A stretch of DNA of 64,000 nt from Coriolopsis trogii (GCA_020543525.1 JAHYIO010000007.1:1381782-1445781), one strand, 5' to 3'; shown: positions 24,233 to 35,514, counted from the first letter of the stretch. Notes: a model not told the origin generated them from the letters alone. A program made the numbers and translations.

Positions 24233-25377
24233 GTGCTAAACAGCAGCGACGGAGGGCCCGTCAGCACCTCGTACAAGGACGAACGATGTGTCAATTGTAC
24301 GTCCTTGCCTTTCATCGATGCGTCGATGACGGCGCGTGACGCGCCCCATTGTGGACGTGCGGACCACAAGCGATGCCGTCGAGTGCCCAGACGCGAAGCA
24401 AGGCGTGCACAGCTGCCGGCGGTGCAGAACGTACTTGTGACGATCAGACGACGAGTTCAGAGAGACCCGTCGGCAGAGGAGGATGGGCAGGGAACGCCCG
24501 AACGGGCTGTGCGCGCTCGTCGGCAGAGGAAACGCACTTTGCGCGGGATGCAGGCGTGGTGGACGGATCGTCGATAGCTGTGCTCCGCTGACCTTGTATG
24601 TTCACGATTCGACCTCGGCGTTGCGTCAGAGAGAAGAGTGACGCCGGGCGACACCGACTTCGCAGCCCCCGCACAGCCCAAGGACATGTTCACGACGACA
24701 TCTCGACAGAGGCAGGCTCGGAACACGACAGGCAGTCCTTGAGAACGCGAGATACGGCGTGATCGGCACAGCGTCGACGCCCGTACGTGTTTGGCGTCTC
24801 GAGTGGTGATAAGTTGCGTTGATGCGCACGCGGGGTGCAATATCCAGTCGTTCGGACTGGCAGGGCCTGACAGATCGACGGAAGCTCTGGACATGTGCAC
24901 GGGCACGGACGCGGGTGGATTCGAAGAGGTCAGACCCGAAGTCGGACGGCGCAGCGCATGGAGAGGAGCATCCATCGCCGGAGAAGATGTATGTTCGGGG
25001 GCGGTGGAGCTTGAGTTTCGGACTCGATTCGGACCCGGACGCTGCGCACAGTACATCGGGAGGGCTTGATCATGGAACCTCACAGGCAGGTGGATGCCCA
25101 GTGTGTGTTGCGCAGGACTGGCGTGTCGACCTCTGGGACACCGCCAACAAGCGGTCCTCCCGAGTGCACGCAACAGCGCTCCTCCGCACCGTCCCGCCGG
25201 TCAAGCTTCAAGCGTCGAAGCTTCAGACAGGAGCCAGAACCGTGCGCGAGTGCGCCAAGGAGAGGTGGAGATGCAGCACTCGTCGCGGCGCGGGCAGCGC
25301 GACAGCCTCGAGGGTACCAGGAGGACCAAGAGCGCGGGCTCTGGGGTGGATCGGATCTAACGCGGCGAGAAGGCGCA

Positions 25378-25406
25378 AGAGGACGAGGACGAGGACGAGG
25401 ACGAGG
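25378..25406. repeat. Hexamer run (ACGAGG)
   Basis: Four to five copies of the hexamer ACGAGG in the gene-poor GC-rich region. Confidence 0.7.
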
Positions 25407-26480
25407 GCCGCCGAGCGTGGGGGAGCGAGTCGGAGGGCGAGAGGCGAGGCCGCCGCACACGCGCCCTCCGCATGTCGGCCTCGGGCGGAGACTGCCCGTG
25501 GGGGATTCAGTACGAGTATTCAATCCAGGAGGGACAGAGAAGACATGCGCTCGTGCGTTCGGGGCGTTTAGTCGAGAACCGGACGCGTCGCGAGCGGTGA
25601 AAGCTGAGCGACCTGGGAACTCGGACGGAGAGCAGTGCGCCGAGACTCTGAGAGCGGAGAGCTGGGAACTGATGCAACGTGCAAGACGGGCCCGGGCGCG
25701 TGCGAGCGTGTGTCCCGTTGCAAACGCGGAAGAGGACAACGCACAGGAGCGGGCGAGGTCGGGTCGTTCCCCGCGTTGGGTCTCAGTATTCAGTACTCAG
25801 TGTTCAGCATCCAGTCCGTAGACCGTGCGCAGAGAATCCAAAGCAGAGTCACTCAGTCGTTCGTCGCATGCGCCCAGGGCGAGCTGGCAGCGGGAGGACA
25901 CCGGAGAGAGAGGCCTCAGGCAGGACGGACGTCGACGTGTGAGCGCATCCGCACGTGAGTCTGTCTGTCAGGCCTAGCGAGGACCGAGAGAACCAACGGG
26001 CGGGGGAAAGGAAGGAGGACTCTGAGACTCTGAGATGGGAGAAGACGAAGGAGGCGTACGTGAGTGTGTGAGGATGAGGATGTGAGAAAGATCGCTCGCT
26101 CGAGGGCTAAGCGAGCTACCCGCGATACGTCCTCTCCGGCGCGGTGCTCGCGTACGCGTATTCTCCAGTGTGTTGTCTTGTGTTCGCGAGCGGGTACGCG
26201 GACTGCGATAGGATACTCCTCATCAGCATCTCGCTCTCGTCACCGACGAGTCCCCGGCCCTCACAGTGGACGTATTGTCATACACCCACCGTCTGCGCTT
26301 GCAGAACCAGCCCCGCAGATCATACATAGGCACAGGCGACGCCAGGACGAACGCAAAGTCAAAGAGCACATGCAAGAAACGGCAAGAGAGCTCGGGATAA
26401 GATACATTTTCCGACGGCGTACGCGTGCGGCACAACAGATCGAATGCGGGTTACAAAACAGAGTAGTACACGACGAGCGG

Positions 26481-26500
26481 CTCTCTCTCTCTCTCTCTCT
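26481..26500. repeat. CT dinucleotide microsatellite
   Basis: Ten uninterrupted CT units downstream of the stop of the GATA-like gene. Confidence 0.9.
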
Positions 26501-26735
26501 AGACGCAGATTGGTAAACATACAACGACGATTCAAGACACGACGGTGGATGAGGCAGAAACAGGGCAGGGAAGAGGCAGGGAAGAGGCAAGACAGGGACA
26601 AGAGCACTTCCAGACATAAATGAGCAACGGCGACGCGACCAGTCCACAAAAATCAAAGAGGCAGAAAAACAAAACAAAAAACCATGACCGTGACAGAGTC
26701 GTGAACCCATCGTGGGCCGGGCCAAACGAGCGCAC

Positions 26736-29487
26736 TCACGCGTCCTCCTTCTTCATCCACTCGTCCTCGCTCGCATTGTTCGCCTCCGCCGCGTCCACAG
26801 CCTCCAACAGCTCCGCCTCGGCGTCCGCGTCCACGTCCCCCTCGCCCTCGCCCTCGTCGCCCTCCACACCATCGCCCTCCCCGTCCGCCTCGGCATCCGC
26901 ATCCGCATCCGCGTCCTCCGCCTCCCCATCCACGTCCTCCCCGTCCGCGTCCGCGTCAACGTCCATCATCTCCGAGCTCTTGCTCTTCCCGTCCGACCCC
27001 CCGCGTGGCGACTTCCCCTGCCCCGGCCCGTGCCCCTGCCCGTCCGACGACCGCGGCGAGCGGCTCGCAGACCGGCTGCTCCCGCTCCCGTGCGCGTGTG
27101 CGTGCCCGCGGCCGTTCACGGCGAGCGCGTGCGCGTGCGCAGATAACGACGCCTTTTGCGCGACAGCCTCGCGCACGGCGTCCCGCGATGGCCGCGCGCG
27201 CGGCGCGTGGTCGTCGTACCCGCCCTCCTCCTCCTGCGTCGACCCGGGCAGAGTCGCGATCCCCGGCGGCGTCGGGCCCCTCTGCGAGTGCGGGTGCGAG
27301 TTGGAGTTGGAGGTCGAGTGCGCATGCGAGTGCGAGTGCGAGTGGGACGAGCGCGAGGGGGCGTAAGTCGACGGGTGGTAGGGCGACGCCGGTCGGTCGT
27401 GTCGGCCGTACCCGCTCTGCGAGGACGACGAGACGAGCTGTGTGCCAGACGGCCCAAGCCGAGACTGCGACTGCGACTGTGAAGGATGGGCGACGACAGT
27501 GTCCGTCCGGTGGATCGAACGGTCGGATCCCTGTGCCATACCGCGTCCGTTCGGCGCCGCCTGGGGCGCGCCAGAGGGGTGGATCGCCGCGGGCGGGTGG
27601 TGCATCTGCGCGGCGAGGTTCTGCGAGTCGAGCGTGCCCCGTCGTTCGACGCGCTTCATCTTCTTCCGGCACCTAGCGGAGCGCGACTCGTCAGTCCGGG
27701 GAAAAATAGCGGTGGAAAGAGAGCCGCGTACCGGTCGCAGACCGTGCCAGGGCCCTCGGGCCCGGGCCCCCACTTCTCGACGCACTTGCCGTCCTTGTAG
27801 CGGCCGGGGAGCCCGCACTGGCGGCAGATGCGCTGGCCCTGCTCGTTCGTCGGGGGGAACCCGCCACCGCCGATAGCCGACGGCCCGGAAATCACGCTGC
27901 CGGTAGGGCCTGAACCGAACATCTCATCTCAGCTGACGACTCGGGTAGACGATCTGGAAGAGAAACGACCGACCGAGCGTGAGCACGCTGCCGTTGGCGG
28001 TCATGGACCCCGCAGCACTGAGCTTCGTCTTCTTGACAGGCGCTCCGGTGACGGGAGGCGCAAAGATGTGCGTCTGGTACGTCTGCACGATGGGACCGGG
28101 CGGAGAGGGCACCTGATTGGAAAAAGCAAGATCGTATGAGCGCTGCGGGTCCGCCAGAGCGCGGAACCTGGGGCGTACCTGTACCCTCGAGTGGTGGGCT
28201 TGCGCGGCGAGATGGTACTCGCCCCGCCCTGGAGAGGGCGAGCGGTGGCGGGAGGACGGGTGGAGGTGCTGTGACTGGTGCACGGCTCGGGCGTGCGGGT
28301 GGAGATGGTCGTCTGGGCCGGGCCGCTCCTCGCCTGGCGTCGCGGTGGCGGCGAGGAGCATCTCGTCGAGACTCATCGAGCTCCCACGGGAACGGGAGCG
28401 GCTGCGGGAAGAACGTCCGCGGGAGGTGGAGCGCCCGCGGTCGCGACGGCGAGAATGGTGCTGATCAGGGTAGGCGTAGCGAGGATCATCGCGCTCCGAA
28501 CGGGAACGGGACTGGGGGTACGAGTGGTACTGGGCATGTGGCGCGGGTGCGGCCGCGTGTGCAGGGTGGTGGGGAGAACGGTCAGGTGCGTGACCGTTGG
28601 AGAGGTAGGCAGGATGGGGCGAGTTGGAGGGCTGCAGAGACGGTTTGTGAGGGTAAGTGGGCGAACGAGATTGCGAGACTTACGGAGAGGCTGTATCGAT
28701 GAGCACCGGTGCGGTCTTCTGGGTCGCGATCGTTCCGAGGTCTCTTTGCGGGAGGGGGAGCGCCGGGGCCGGTGAGGGCGGGGCCATAGCCCGCCGCGTC
28801 CATGGAACCCGCGCGTGGCCGTACGCGGCTGGTGGCAGCGCTGGGGGGAGGGGGTAATGCGACGGACGGGAAGGGTTGGGAGGAGAGGTTGAGCCTGGAT
28901 GTGCGGGAAGATGTGTGCGATCGGGAGGGAGGGGGGAGTTGGAGGGATTGGGTGATCTGGGGGATGAGTTCATGAGGGGGAAGAGCGGAGATGGGGATGA
29001 TGTGGGCGCCGCCGTCTGCGAGGTAGCGGGAGAACTGGGCGCGGGCATCGGCGGCGCGAGCTTCGTTGATGACGAGCCAACGCTCGAGATTGGCCCAGTT
29101 TTCCTGGCAGTGGCGGAAGCGGGCTTCGAGGGCGTCGCGGGTGCGCTCTGCGTGGTCAGCGCGGTTCTCTGCGTCGATGATGGCTTTGCGGGCAGCGTCG
29201 GAGATGTGGGGCTTGGAGGATGTGGGTTGGGAGGAGGAGCCGGGGGGGGAGGCGTTGGTGGGGGACATGGACTGCTGGAAAGTGGCGAGGATGCGGTCGT
29301 TTCTGTCTGCGCGTCGCTTGGCGTCGGCGAGCTCGAGCTTGAGCGAGTCTACCTCCTCGAGTGCTTTCGCGAGGAGGGCGGCGAGCTGGGCAGGGGAGCC
29401 GGAGGGGGGGAGGGGGGAGCCGTTTGAGTGGGGGGAGGGATCATCGCGAGCGGGGGCGGGGGGAGGGGGCTGGGGGGACGCGGACAT
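26736..29487 (-). CDS. Coiled-coil protein with GATA-like zinc finger (putative transcription regulator)
   Basis: Five exons, 29487..28684, 28631..28179, 28112..27974, 27927..27732 and 27672..26736, with introns of 52, 66, 46 and 59 nt, join in frame to 842 residues. Residues ~30-65 and ~95-140 look like coiled coils (LLAKALEEVDSLKLELADAK; ENRADHAERTRDALEARF). An Arg/Ser-rich stretch (RRRDRGRSTSRGRSSRSRS) follows near 300. The finger is CRQC at 500-503 and CDRC at 529-532, with KWGPGPEGPGTV just before the second pair, echoing the W-x-x-G-P-x-G core of GATA fingers. KKMKRVERR follows. The C-terminus is low-complexity (Ser-His repeats, long Asp/Glu/Ala tract). I infer a nuclear DNA-binding regulator; the target is unknown. 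Confidence 0.8.
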
Positions 29488-32166
29488 GGGGTCGGACGGC
29501 GGGGGGATGGGTGGATGGAGAGAGACTGGGGGGAGAGGCGGGAGGGTGAAAGGGGAGGGCGGGGGCGGGGGGCGGACATATTTGAGGGACGGAGAGAAGA
29601 GAGTTGATATCGCTCAGTCCGAGTCCGCCACGCTCGTCCCTTCCGCTTTCGGCACATCTCTCTCCTCCCACGCGCCCAGGACCCCGGCCAGCCCCATCCC
29701 GCCCTCAACGCTCGCGGGAGCTGCCACGGTCCCGGCTCGCACACACCTCGACGTCACGCGCGTTAGCCACCCACGTCTGCAGCGCGCCTTGCCTCGCCTC
29801 TCCCTCGTGCCTTCCGCCCTCTCCCATGCCCTCGGCGTCTCTCGCTGGCCGCGCCGCCGTCTAATGTCCCGCCGTGTACGCTCTACCATCCCTCACGCAC
29901 GCGCAGGAGCGGGTGTTTGTCGGCATTTCCCACACGCTGCTCGCGGCCGGGACGGGACGTGGAAGCCGTCCTCGAGGAGCGGAGGCAGCTTGGCACCTGA
30001 GCGCTGAGCGCTCACCGCGCGCGCGTGGGTGTGTGGACATCCCCTCGATCCCCCGAGTCCTCTTCTCGCGCACACGCACCCCCCACGCCCCGCTCTCCAG
30101 ATCCCGATCGCGCACGCCGGTCCCGCATCCGCGGCCGGGAGGAGGAGAGGCGGCGCCGTGGCCGGGGTCCCAGGGCGCGGGGCAACCGGATCCGGGTCGG
30201 GTGGCTATTTCCGTTGATGTGCGCTCGCCGTGTGCGGGCGCCCGGCTCGCCCCCGCTGCCCCGACGCGCTGCTCCCCCGCGTGAACCCATCTTCCCCCGC
30301 GCGCACGTGTGCTTCGGATCGAAGGAGATGGGCGCGCGCGCCGGGGGCCGCCGCCGCCGCCAGTGGTCGGACGTGTGAGTCTCGTCTGCGCCTTGTTCTC
30401 GTCCGAGCCGTCTCCGGCCTTGGACGTGCTCTGCGCGAGCGAGCGACGATGCTGCGCGGGCGTGCCCCTGGTGGAGCCGCCTCCGCGCGTGTGCGGCTGT
30501 TGCACGGCGCGCTGCAGCCCAAGATGGGTCGAGCCGGTATCCCCGACGCGTCGCGCGGGCGATCGGCGCAGTGTCGCGGCTGACAGCTGCCGTCTGCAGA
30601 CGCGACGGTCGACGACCAGCGCGGTGTCGACGTCAGCGGGGGCCATCAGCGACTCTGATTCCCGGTGTTTTGGCTTTCAGGTCGCGGGTCGAGCGCGACG
30701 TCGTGCCTCGACTCGCACGATCTGCTTCCGCGCGCAAGGCAGTGGGGTCGAGGAAGGAAGAGAGGACGTAAGGTCACGTAAGGGGAGGAGACGGACGCCG
30801 AGTGCGGGATCGGAGCGGGCCATGTGCTCGCTGTCCCCGCCCATCACAACGCGGCCCACACGAGGCTGCGGCTGCCCGCCGTGCGTGGCTCAGGGTGCGA
30901 ACGCCATATCTGTCCTGGCAAGTCTTGCAAGTCCTGCGCCTCGCGCGTCCTGCGTGAATCCCAACTCTAACCCCGCCCACCGTCAACGAGGCTCGCGTGC
31001 TGGGCGAGGGTCTGGCCTGCGCGGCCCCGCTGGCCGTGGACTCTACACCCAGGCTTCATCAGAGAGAAACATGACGTCGACGTGCGCGTGTTCTTGAACG
31101 CCAGTCGCCGCGGCCGTGCAGACGGTGCGTATGGTTATGGGCAGTCGAACGACCGTCCGAACCACCTCTCGAGCCGCCCCTCGCCCTCCTCGTCTCATGC
31201 GCACGGGGGCTGCTCGCGACGCTGCGCCGTGCTGCGCTCTGACAGAACTCTGAGAGGCGAAACCCCCGAGCTTGGACGCCACGCGCTGCCGCCGGCTTCC
31301 TCAGGCAGGCCCCTCCTGTGCACGCGGATCTGTGTGAGGCACGGGCGCGCGCGTGCACCTCCGCGCCCGACTTTGTGGGGAGGAGGCGGGTCGGTTCGGC
31401 GCGGCGCTGAACGGAGGCCGCGGTTGGCGTGATATGGAACGCGGGGCGGTTGGTGTGTATGGCATGGACGATCTAGTAAAGGAAGGTTGGGCGACGACGC
31501 GCGAAGACTGGCGAGAGGCGTGGGGAAAAGCCGCACTTTGGGACGGGAAGCTGGAGGATCCGATCGTATCCTCCAGCTCCGGGCGCGGGATGCCATGTAT
31601 GGACGGACGAGGTGATCCCTACGACTTCCAAGACACGGACGCGTTCTGAGCAAGTAGCGCCTCACGGGCAGTGGTGAGCACATTATGTTCTCTCGGAGTG
31701 TTCACTTGATCAACGCACTGGCCAGTGGCAGCATCTCAAGTCCACGACACCCCGGGCTCGGGAACAGTATATCTGGGAGTACGTACCACGTCATCTTGCG
31801 AGGGCGTGCAAGTGTTGTTGTTTCGAGAGAGCCGCCGTCGCTTGCCATTTGACCGTGCCGCAGACGCGCTTGCAGCACCAGTACCAGTGTCTGCCCCAAC
31901 ACTGTACTCTCGCCCCCGTGCATACGAGACACGGCTGTTGTGTCACACCCATGGCTCTCCGACATCGAGGCCCACTGGCAGACTTGGACATCGAGCGTGC
32001 CCGAATCAGCCCTGACGGTGTATATGGCTCCTGTCCTGCCAAGTCTCTCCTTGTCGTTCTCCGAGTCGGCGTAGAGGTCCACTGCCCGACAACTTGCCCT
32101 GCCTCAACTCTTCAGCCTCAGCGCACTCGGTCCTCGTCCTCCACTGGCAAGGCGAGGGCACGCCCC
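29488..32166. other. 2.7-kb upstream region of the GATA-like gene
   Basis: GC-rich, with many overlapping low-complexity open frames and none with convincing coding features. A 72-codon frame ending at 31649 (MERGAVGVYGMDDLVKEG onward) is the most protein-like but has no recognisable relatives or splice partners. An 11-bp perfect hairpin lies at 31549-31578. The rest presumably holds the long promoter of the regulator. Confidence 0.35.
31549..31578. repeat. Perfect inverted repeat (11-bp stem, 8-nt loop)
   Basis: AGCTGGAGGAT and ATCCTCCAGCT flank the loop CCGATCGT. Either strand could form a stable hairpin. Confidence 0.7.
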
Positions 32167-32496
32167 ATGCATGATTACTACGACGGGGCGAGGCGATCTT
32201 CTTTCTCGAACCTCTGCCCTCACTGCCCCAGCGTCACGGTCCTCTTCCCGCCTGCGCGCTCGCCACGGTCCCGCTCTGTCTTCGCCTGCGGAGGATACGG
32301 CGCCGCCGTCGAGTCCCCTGGAGACTCTGTCAGCGTTCGGGAGATCGGGCTTCTCCTGCCAGTGTTCTCGGCGGTGTTCGCCGTGGTTGCCTGGTACTTG
32401 CTGTCCGGACCTCCTGGACTCGTCGGGCTTGTCGCTGCGTTCATCCTGGTGGTGACTGTCTCGTCCGTGCTGCGAGCTTTGCAGGCGGCGTACTAG
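32167..32496 (+). CDS. Small membrane protein, hypothetical
   Basis: An intronless 109-residue frame starting MHDYYDGARRSSF. The N-terminal half is polar and Ser/Arg-rich; the C-terminal half has two hydrophobic helices (EIGLLLPVFSAVFAVVAWYL and GLVGLVAAFILVVTVSSVL) and ends LQAAY. The frame is open further upstream, but that part is Cys/His-rich and unlike coding sequence. It resembles its two downstream neighbours only in being a short, intron-free membrane protein. No family recognised. Confidence 0.4.
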   Translation: MHDYYDGARRSSFSNLCPHCPSVTVLFPPARSPRSRSVFACGGYGAAVESPGDSVSVREIGLLLPVFSAVFAVVAWYLLSGPPGLVGLVAAFILVVTVSSVLRALQAAY

Positions 32497-32968
32497 GCGG
32501 ATTACTATGGGTGAATTGGGGACGGATAGTACGCAATGGCTGTGGCGGAAAGTGTGAAGATGAAGAGAGGGAGCCTGAGGTCACACAGTTGCTTCGCATC
32601 CAGTTTCTCATCGCAAGTAGACCTGCGACATTGAAATGTCGCTGACATCATATCGTGTGCTCGTTACATGAAATGGACTACAGCTGCTGGTGAGACGCGC
32701 CGCGTGGTTGTCAAGCAGCGTACTACCCTCTCATTACACCTATTGTTTCTTCCTTCTGGTGATGTCTCATATCAACGCGCAACGCCCCAGCCTAGTATGC
32801 AGAACACAAGGACAACTAGGCGCCTGCTCGGAACGCATATATAGCGCATGCTTCCTGACGCGTCTCTGATCTTTGTGGTACTCGGACCAGTCTCGGAGGA
32901 TCACCAGTCTACTCTTCAAGTCTCACTCACCATCCTCGAAGTTCCTTCACGATCCCTACGACTCCGCC
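32497..32968. other. Intergenic, promoter of next gene
   Basis: It contains the TATA-like site at 32836-32844 described separately. Nothing else seen. Confidence 0.4.
32836..32844 (+). promoter_or_regulatory. TATA-like element
   Basis: CATATATAG about 125 bases upstream of the ATG at 32969. It lies too close to the earlier in-frame start at 32873 to serve that one, which helped decide the start. Confidence 0.45.
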
Positions 32969-33652
32969 ATGGCGTCAGAGACATCAGCTAGTACACCCGG
33001 CGCCACATCTGGCAGCACCACCCTACTCGAGGCGGCTGGTACTACGATCGAACGCACGAAGGCCCAGGTCGCGTTGGCCGAAACCAGTGCCAAGTCTGAG
33101 GACTCGGACTCGGACTCGTTCGACGCCTCCTTCCATTCTACGATGCAAGGCGCCGCACTGGAGGATGACAGACTCCTGGCCGACCACTCGCACGCGCACC
33201 TCGAGCAACGCAAAGCCATAGTAGGCGCAGGCCGCTACGCCGCGCTCAGCAACTTCGTCGCAGGATGCTACATCTACCCGGGCTCCTACGGGTCCATCGT
33301 CCTCGCCGTCGGCCTATCGCTGAACGTGGCGATAGCGGTGATCGGCACTATGGTGTTCGTCGCGCCCAGACGTCTCGCACCGAGTGCCAGTGCCGACACG
33401 TCGTCTGCGGGCTCCTTGGAGGTCACCGTCGGCGCGCTTTCGACTGTGCTGGGCGTGGTCGTGCCGACGTTGCGCCCGGCGGCCGAGGGCACGTTCGAGT
33501 GGCGCAGGTCGCTCGCGGTCTGTCTACGCTGCTTCCCAGCCGTCGTCGCTGTCTGGTGGATACACCGGGCACGCCGGTCGCGCCGGTTCGTGGCGGATGT
33601 GGTTCTCGTCATGGCGATGTTCGCGTTCTTGAACTCCCCTCTTGGTGGATAG
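32969..33652 (+). CDS. Intronless integral membrane protein, hypothetical
   Basis: A 227-residue single-exon protein. The ATG at 32969 has a good context (GCCATGG) and sits at a normal distance from the TATA-like site. The first ~100 residues are Ser/Thr/Asp-rich and probably cytosolic (SEDSDSDSFDASFHSTM). Hydrophobic segments follow: around YGSIVLAVGLSLNVAIAVIG, LEVTVGALSTVLGVVVPTL, CLRCFPAVVAVWWIH and VADVVLVMAMFAFLN. I recognise no family. Its neighbours at 32167 and 34669 are also intron-free membrane proteins, unusual among the intron-rich genes of this window. Confidence 0.6.
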   Translation: MASETSASTPGATSGSTTLLEAAGTTIERTKAQVALAETSAKSEDSDSDSFDASFHSTMQGAALEDDRLLADHSHAHLEQRKAIVGAGRYAALSNFVAGCYIYPGSYGSIVLAVGLSLNVAIAVIGTMVFVAPRRLAPSASADTSSAGSLEVTVGALSTVLGVVVPTLRPAAEGTFEWRRSLAVCLRCFPAVVAVWWIHRARRSRRFVADVVLVMAMFAFLNSPLGG

Positions 33653-34668
33653 ACGTCCTCAAGAGTCGGTGGCGGTAGTCTAGGACATGCGTAAATGTGT
33701 ACGAAGGCGTCGATAGTCGATGTTCCAGCAGGAATGAACGAGTGCGCTGGCAATGTCGCGATCGAGTGACTCGGGCTCGTGGATGTCGGTGCTGCAGCGT
33801 TCGGCCGGTCGCAATCGTAGCGCCCATCTACGATGAGAGAAGTGCGTGAGATGAGAGCACGTTGTGAGGTGTCGCTATGTCCAGTAACTGTTGTATGCAA
33901 TCTAATTGCAGGTAGTCGGATCGAACGACTGGGATACTGAGTCGAGGTCGTCCATGAGAGTAAATGAAGGTACAGTCGATGAGTGGAAGTGCGAAATACT
34001 CACAGAGGGTACTTGCGAATCCGGTGGTGGTGAGCGCTCAGTTGATCACCGCCACATAGCCTCATGTATGAAGTTCTCCTGCCTTGTCCCGCACCATCAA
34101 GCTAGAAGCTCAATCTGGCCAAGACGACTCGACACATATCGAGTCAATCAGGAGAGAGGAGATTACGATGGAGGCATGATACAGATTTATCAGCGACACC
34201 AGTGCTTGCTCGAGCTGTTCAGTGTGAGTAGCACCGCCTCACGGGTCCACGCACCGCGTATTCTACGGGGTCCTGCTCTCCTTGAACAATAAGATCTCAC
34301 AACGCCGATTCCGAAGACATGTCTCCTAGTCTGATGTGCGTGTACCACCTGGTAGGCAAGTGACGGACCGCGATTGTTCGTACGCTCCTGCTGTACGCCG
34401 CTCGTCGCCTACGCGGACTGCCTCGCCTGTCCCACTACAGCGACTTCTGCTGCTCTGGCCTGTAATCGGATGAACGGTATGTCGGCTTGTGTCTTCCACC
34501 TGCTCGTGCGTGGGACTACAAGATACCTGTGAAAACACATATATAAGCCTTGAGACCTGGACGTCGATGCCTCCGGAACCGCATACCGCGACTCTTCTCC
34601 CTTGCTCTGAACCACCGCACAGCGACTATCTGAACCTCTCTCGCACTTAGATCAACCCTTCTATCACC
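33653..34668. other. Intergenic, 1 kb
   Basis: No supported coding sequence. The 3' part carries the TATA-like element at 34539-34546. Confidence 0.4.
34539..34546 (+). promoter_or_regulatory. TATA-like element
   Basis: ATATATAA about 125 bases before the ATG at 34669, the same spacing as for the gene at 32969. Confidence 0.5.
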
Positions 34669-35514
34669 ATGAACACGCACAAACCTTCGTCGTTGTCTCA
34701 GGTGTCTCTCCTGCCGATGTCCGCGCAGGCGGAGCATGGTCGCCCCACCGTTATGCGGATCCCACTTCCCATCTTCCTCCACAAGTCCACGGGAGAGTAC
34801 GTCGCGCTCAACGTCGAGGATGCTCACGACGACGACTTGTCTTCGGATGACGAGGATCTCCCCAAGGCAAAGCGCGCCCAGAGCTTTGCGGAGCTCAGCG
34901 TCGCTGACGCCACCGTCGATCCCGAGGCCTTGTCCGGCCCTCCGCCGCCCCAGGGTTCCGTCTTTCGCAAGATCGCCGACGCGGTGTGGTACATCCGGAT
35001 GTGGCTCCTCATGACCATTTTCTGCGTCGCTACCACCTTTGTCGCGAGCATTGCCGTCTGCTTCATCGGGAACTTCTTCGGGCCCTGGTGGTTCTCCCCA
35101 TTCCACGAGATGGACCTTGACAAGGAGATCATCGGGAGCACTGTCGGTGCTGGAGTGCTCGGATCCGCGGTCGCCTTCGCGGCGTTCCTGCGGCTCGTCG
35201 TGCGGCGCGCTCGCATGACCACCGCGCAGCGCCTAGAGGCGGGCAGGGACGTGCCGGGAAACAAGAAGTCGGGTGACGAAGAGCCTACTGAGCTGTGGAC
35301 GGCCGTCCTCGCAGCTGGCGCGGCGAGCGCGTTTGCGATGGTCGTCGGCATGGCTGTCGTCCCTGGCCTCGTCACGGAGACCTTCGGGCTGAAGCATGCC
35401 GCGACCATTGGCGTGTGGGCCTTCGTTGTGCCTCTCATCCCGGCTCTCTGCGGAGGGTTCATTTCAACTCTGTGGAGGTGCAACTTCTCGGAGGGGTGGA
35501 ATGCCTGCTGCTGA
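34669..35514 (+). CDS. Intronless four-TM membrane protein ending in Cys-Cys
   Basis: A 281-residue single-exon protein. An acidic N-terminal region (DAHDDDLSSDDEDLPKAKRA, residues ~51-70) precedes hydrophobic segments at MWLLMTIFCVATTFVASIAV, STVGAGVLGSAVAFAAFLRL, WTAVLAAGAASAFAMVVGMA and IGVWAFVVPLIPALCGGFI. The protein ends SEGWNACC; terminal cysteines could be lipidated. The overall plan (acidic soluble head, then four helices) matches the gene at 32969, though I see no clear residue-level alignment. Function unknown. Confidence 0.65.
   Translation: MNTHKPSSLSQVSLLPMSAQAEHGRPTVMRIPLPIFLHKSTGEYVALNVEDAHDDDLSSDDEDLPKAKRAQSFAELSVADATVDPEALSGPPPPQGSVFRKIADAVWYIRMWLLMTIFCVATTFVASIAVCFIGNFFGPWWFSPFHEMDLDKEIIGSTVGAGVLGSAVAFAAFLRLVVRRARMTTAQRLEAGRDVPGNKKSGDEEPTELWTAVLAAGAASAFAMVVGMAVVPGLVTETFGLKHAATIGVWAFVVPLIPALCGGFISTLWRCNFSEGWNACC

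Larger units (their letters stand above)
21569..26735. other. 5.2-kb GC-rich region without a supported gene
   Basis: It lies between the 3' ends of two convergent genes. Many long open frames overlap on all strands, but they are Arg/Ser/Ala-rich, lack recognisable domains and splice logic, and look like products of high GC content. Visible structure: a GCA trinucleotide run (about 23202-23232), an 18-bp minisatellite (24089-24232), an ACGAGG hexamer run (about 25378-25406) and a CT dinucleotide run (26481-26500). A non-coding transcript is possible but nothing in the sequence proves one. Confidence 0.45.

Noticed and set aside
24008..24577. Long frames on both strands across the 18-bp repeat
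   Set aside because: Their openness follows from the unit length being a multiple of three; flanking sequence lacks coding character.
21996..26600. Many 60-250 codon frames in the GC-rich gap
   Set aside because: They overlap on several frames, are Arg/Ser/Ala/Pro-biased, and show no domains, conserved-looking motifs or consistent splice sites.
29488..31000. Frames of 100-310 codons opposite and upstream of the GATA-like gene
   Set aside because: Those overlapping 28.5-29.5 kb are antisense shadows of its first exon; those upstream are low-complexity artefacts of high GC.
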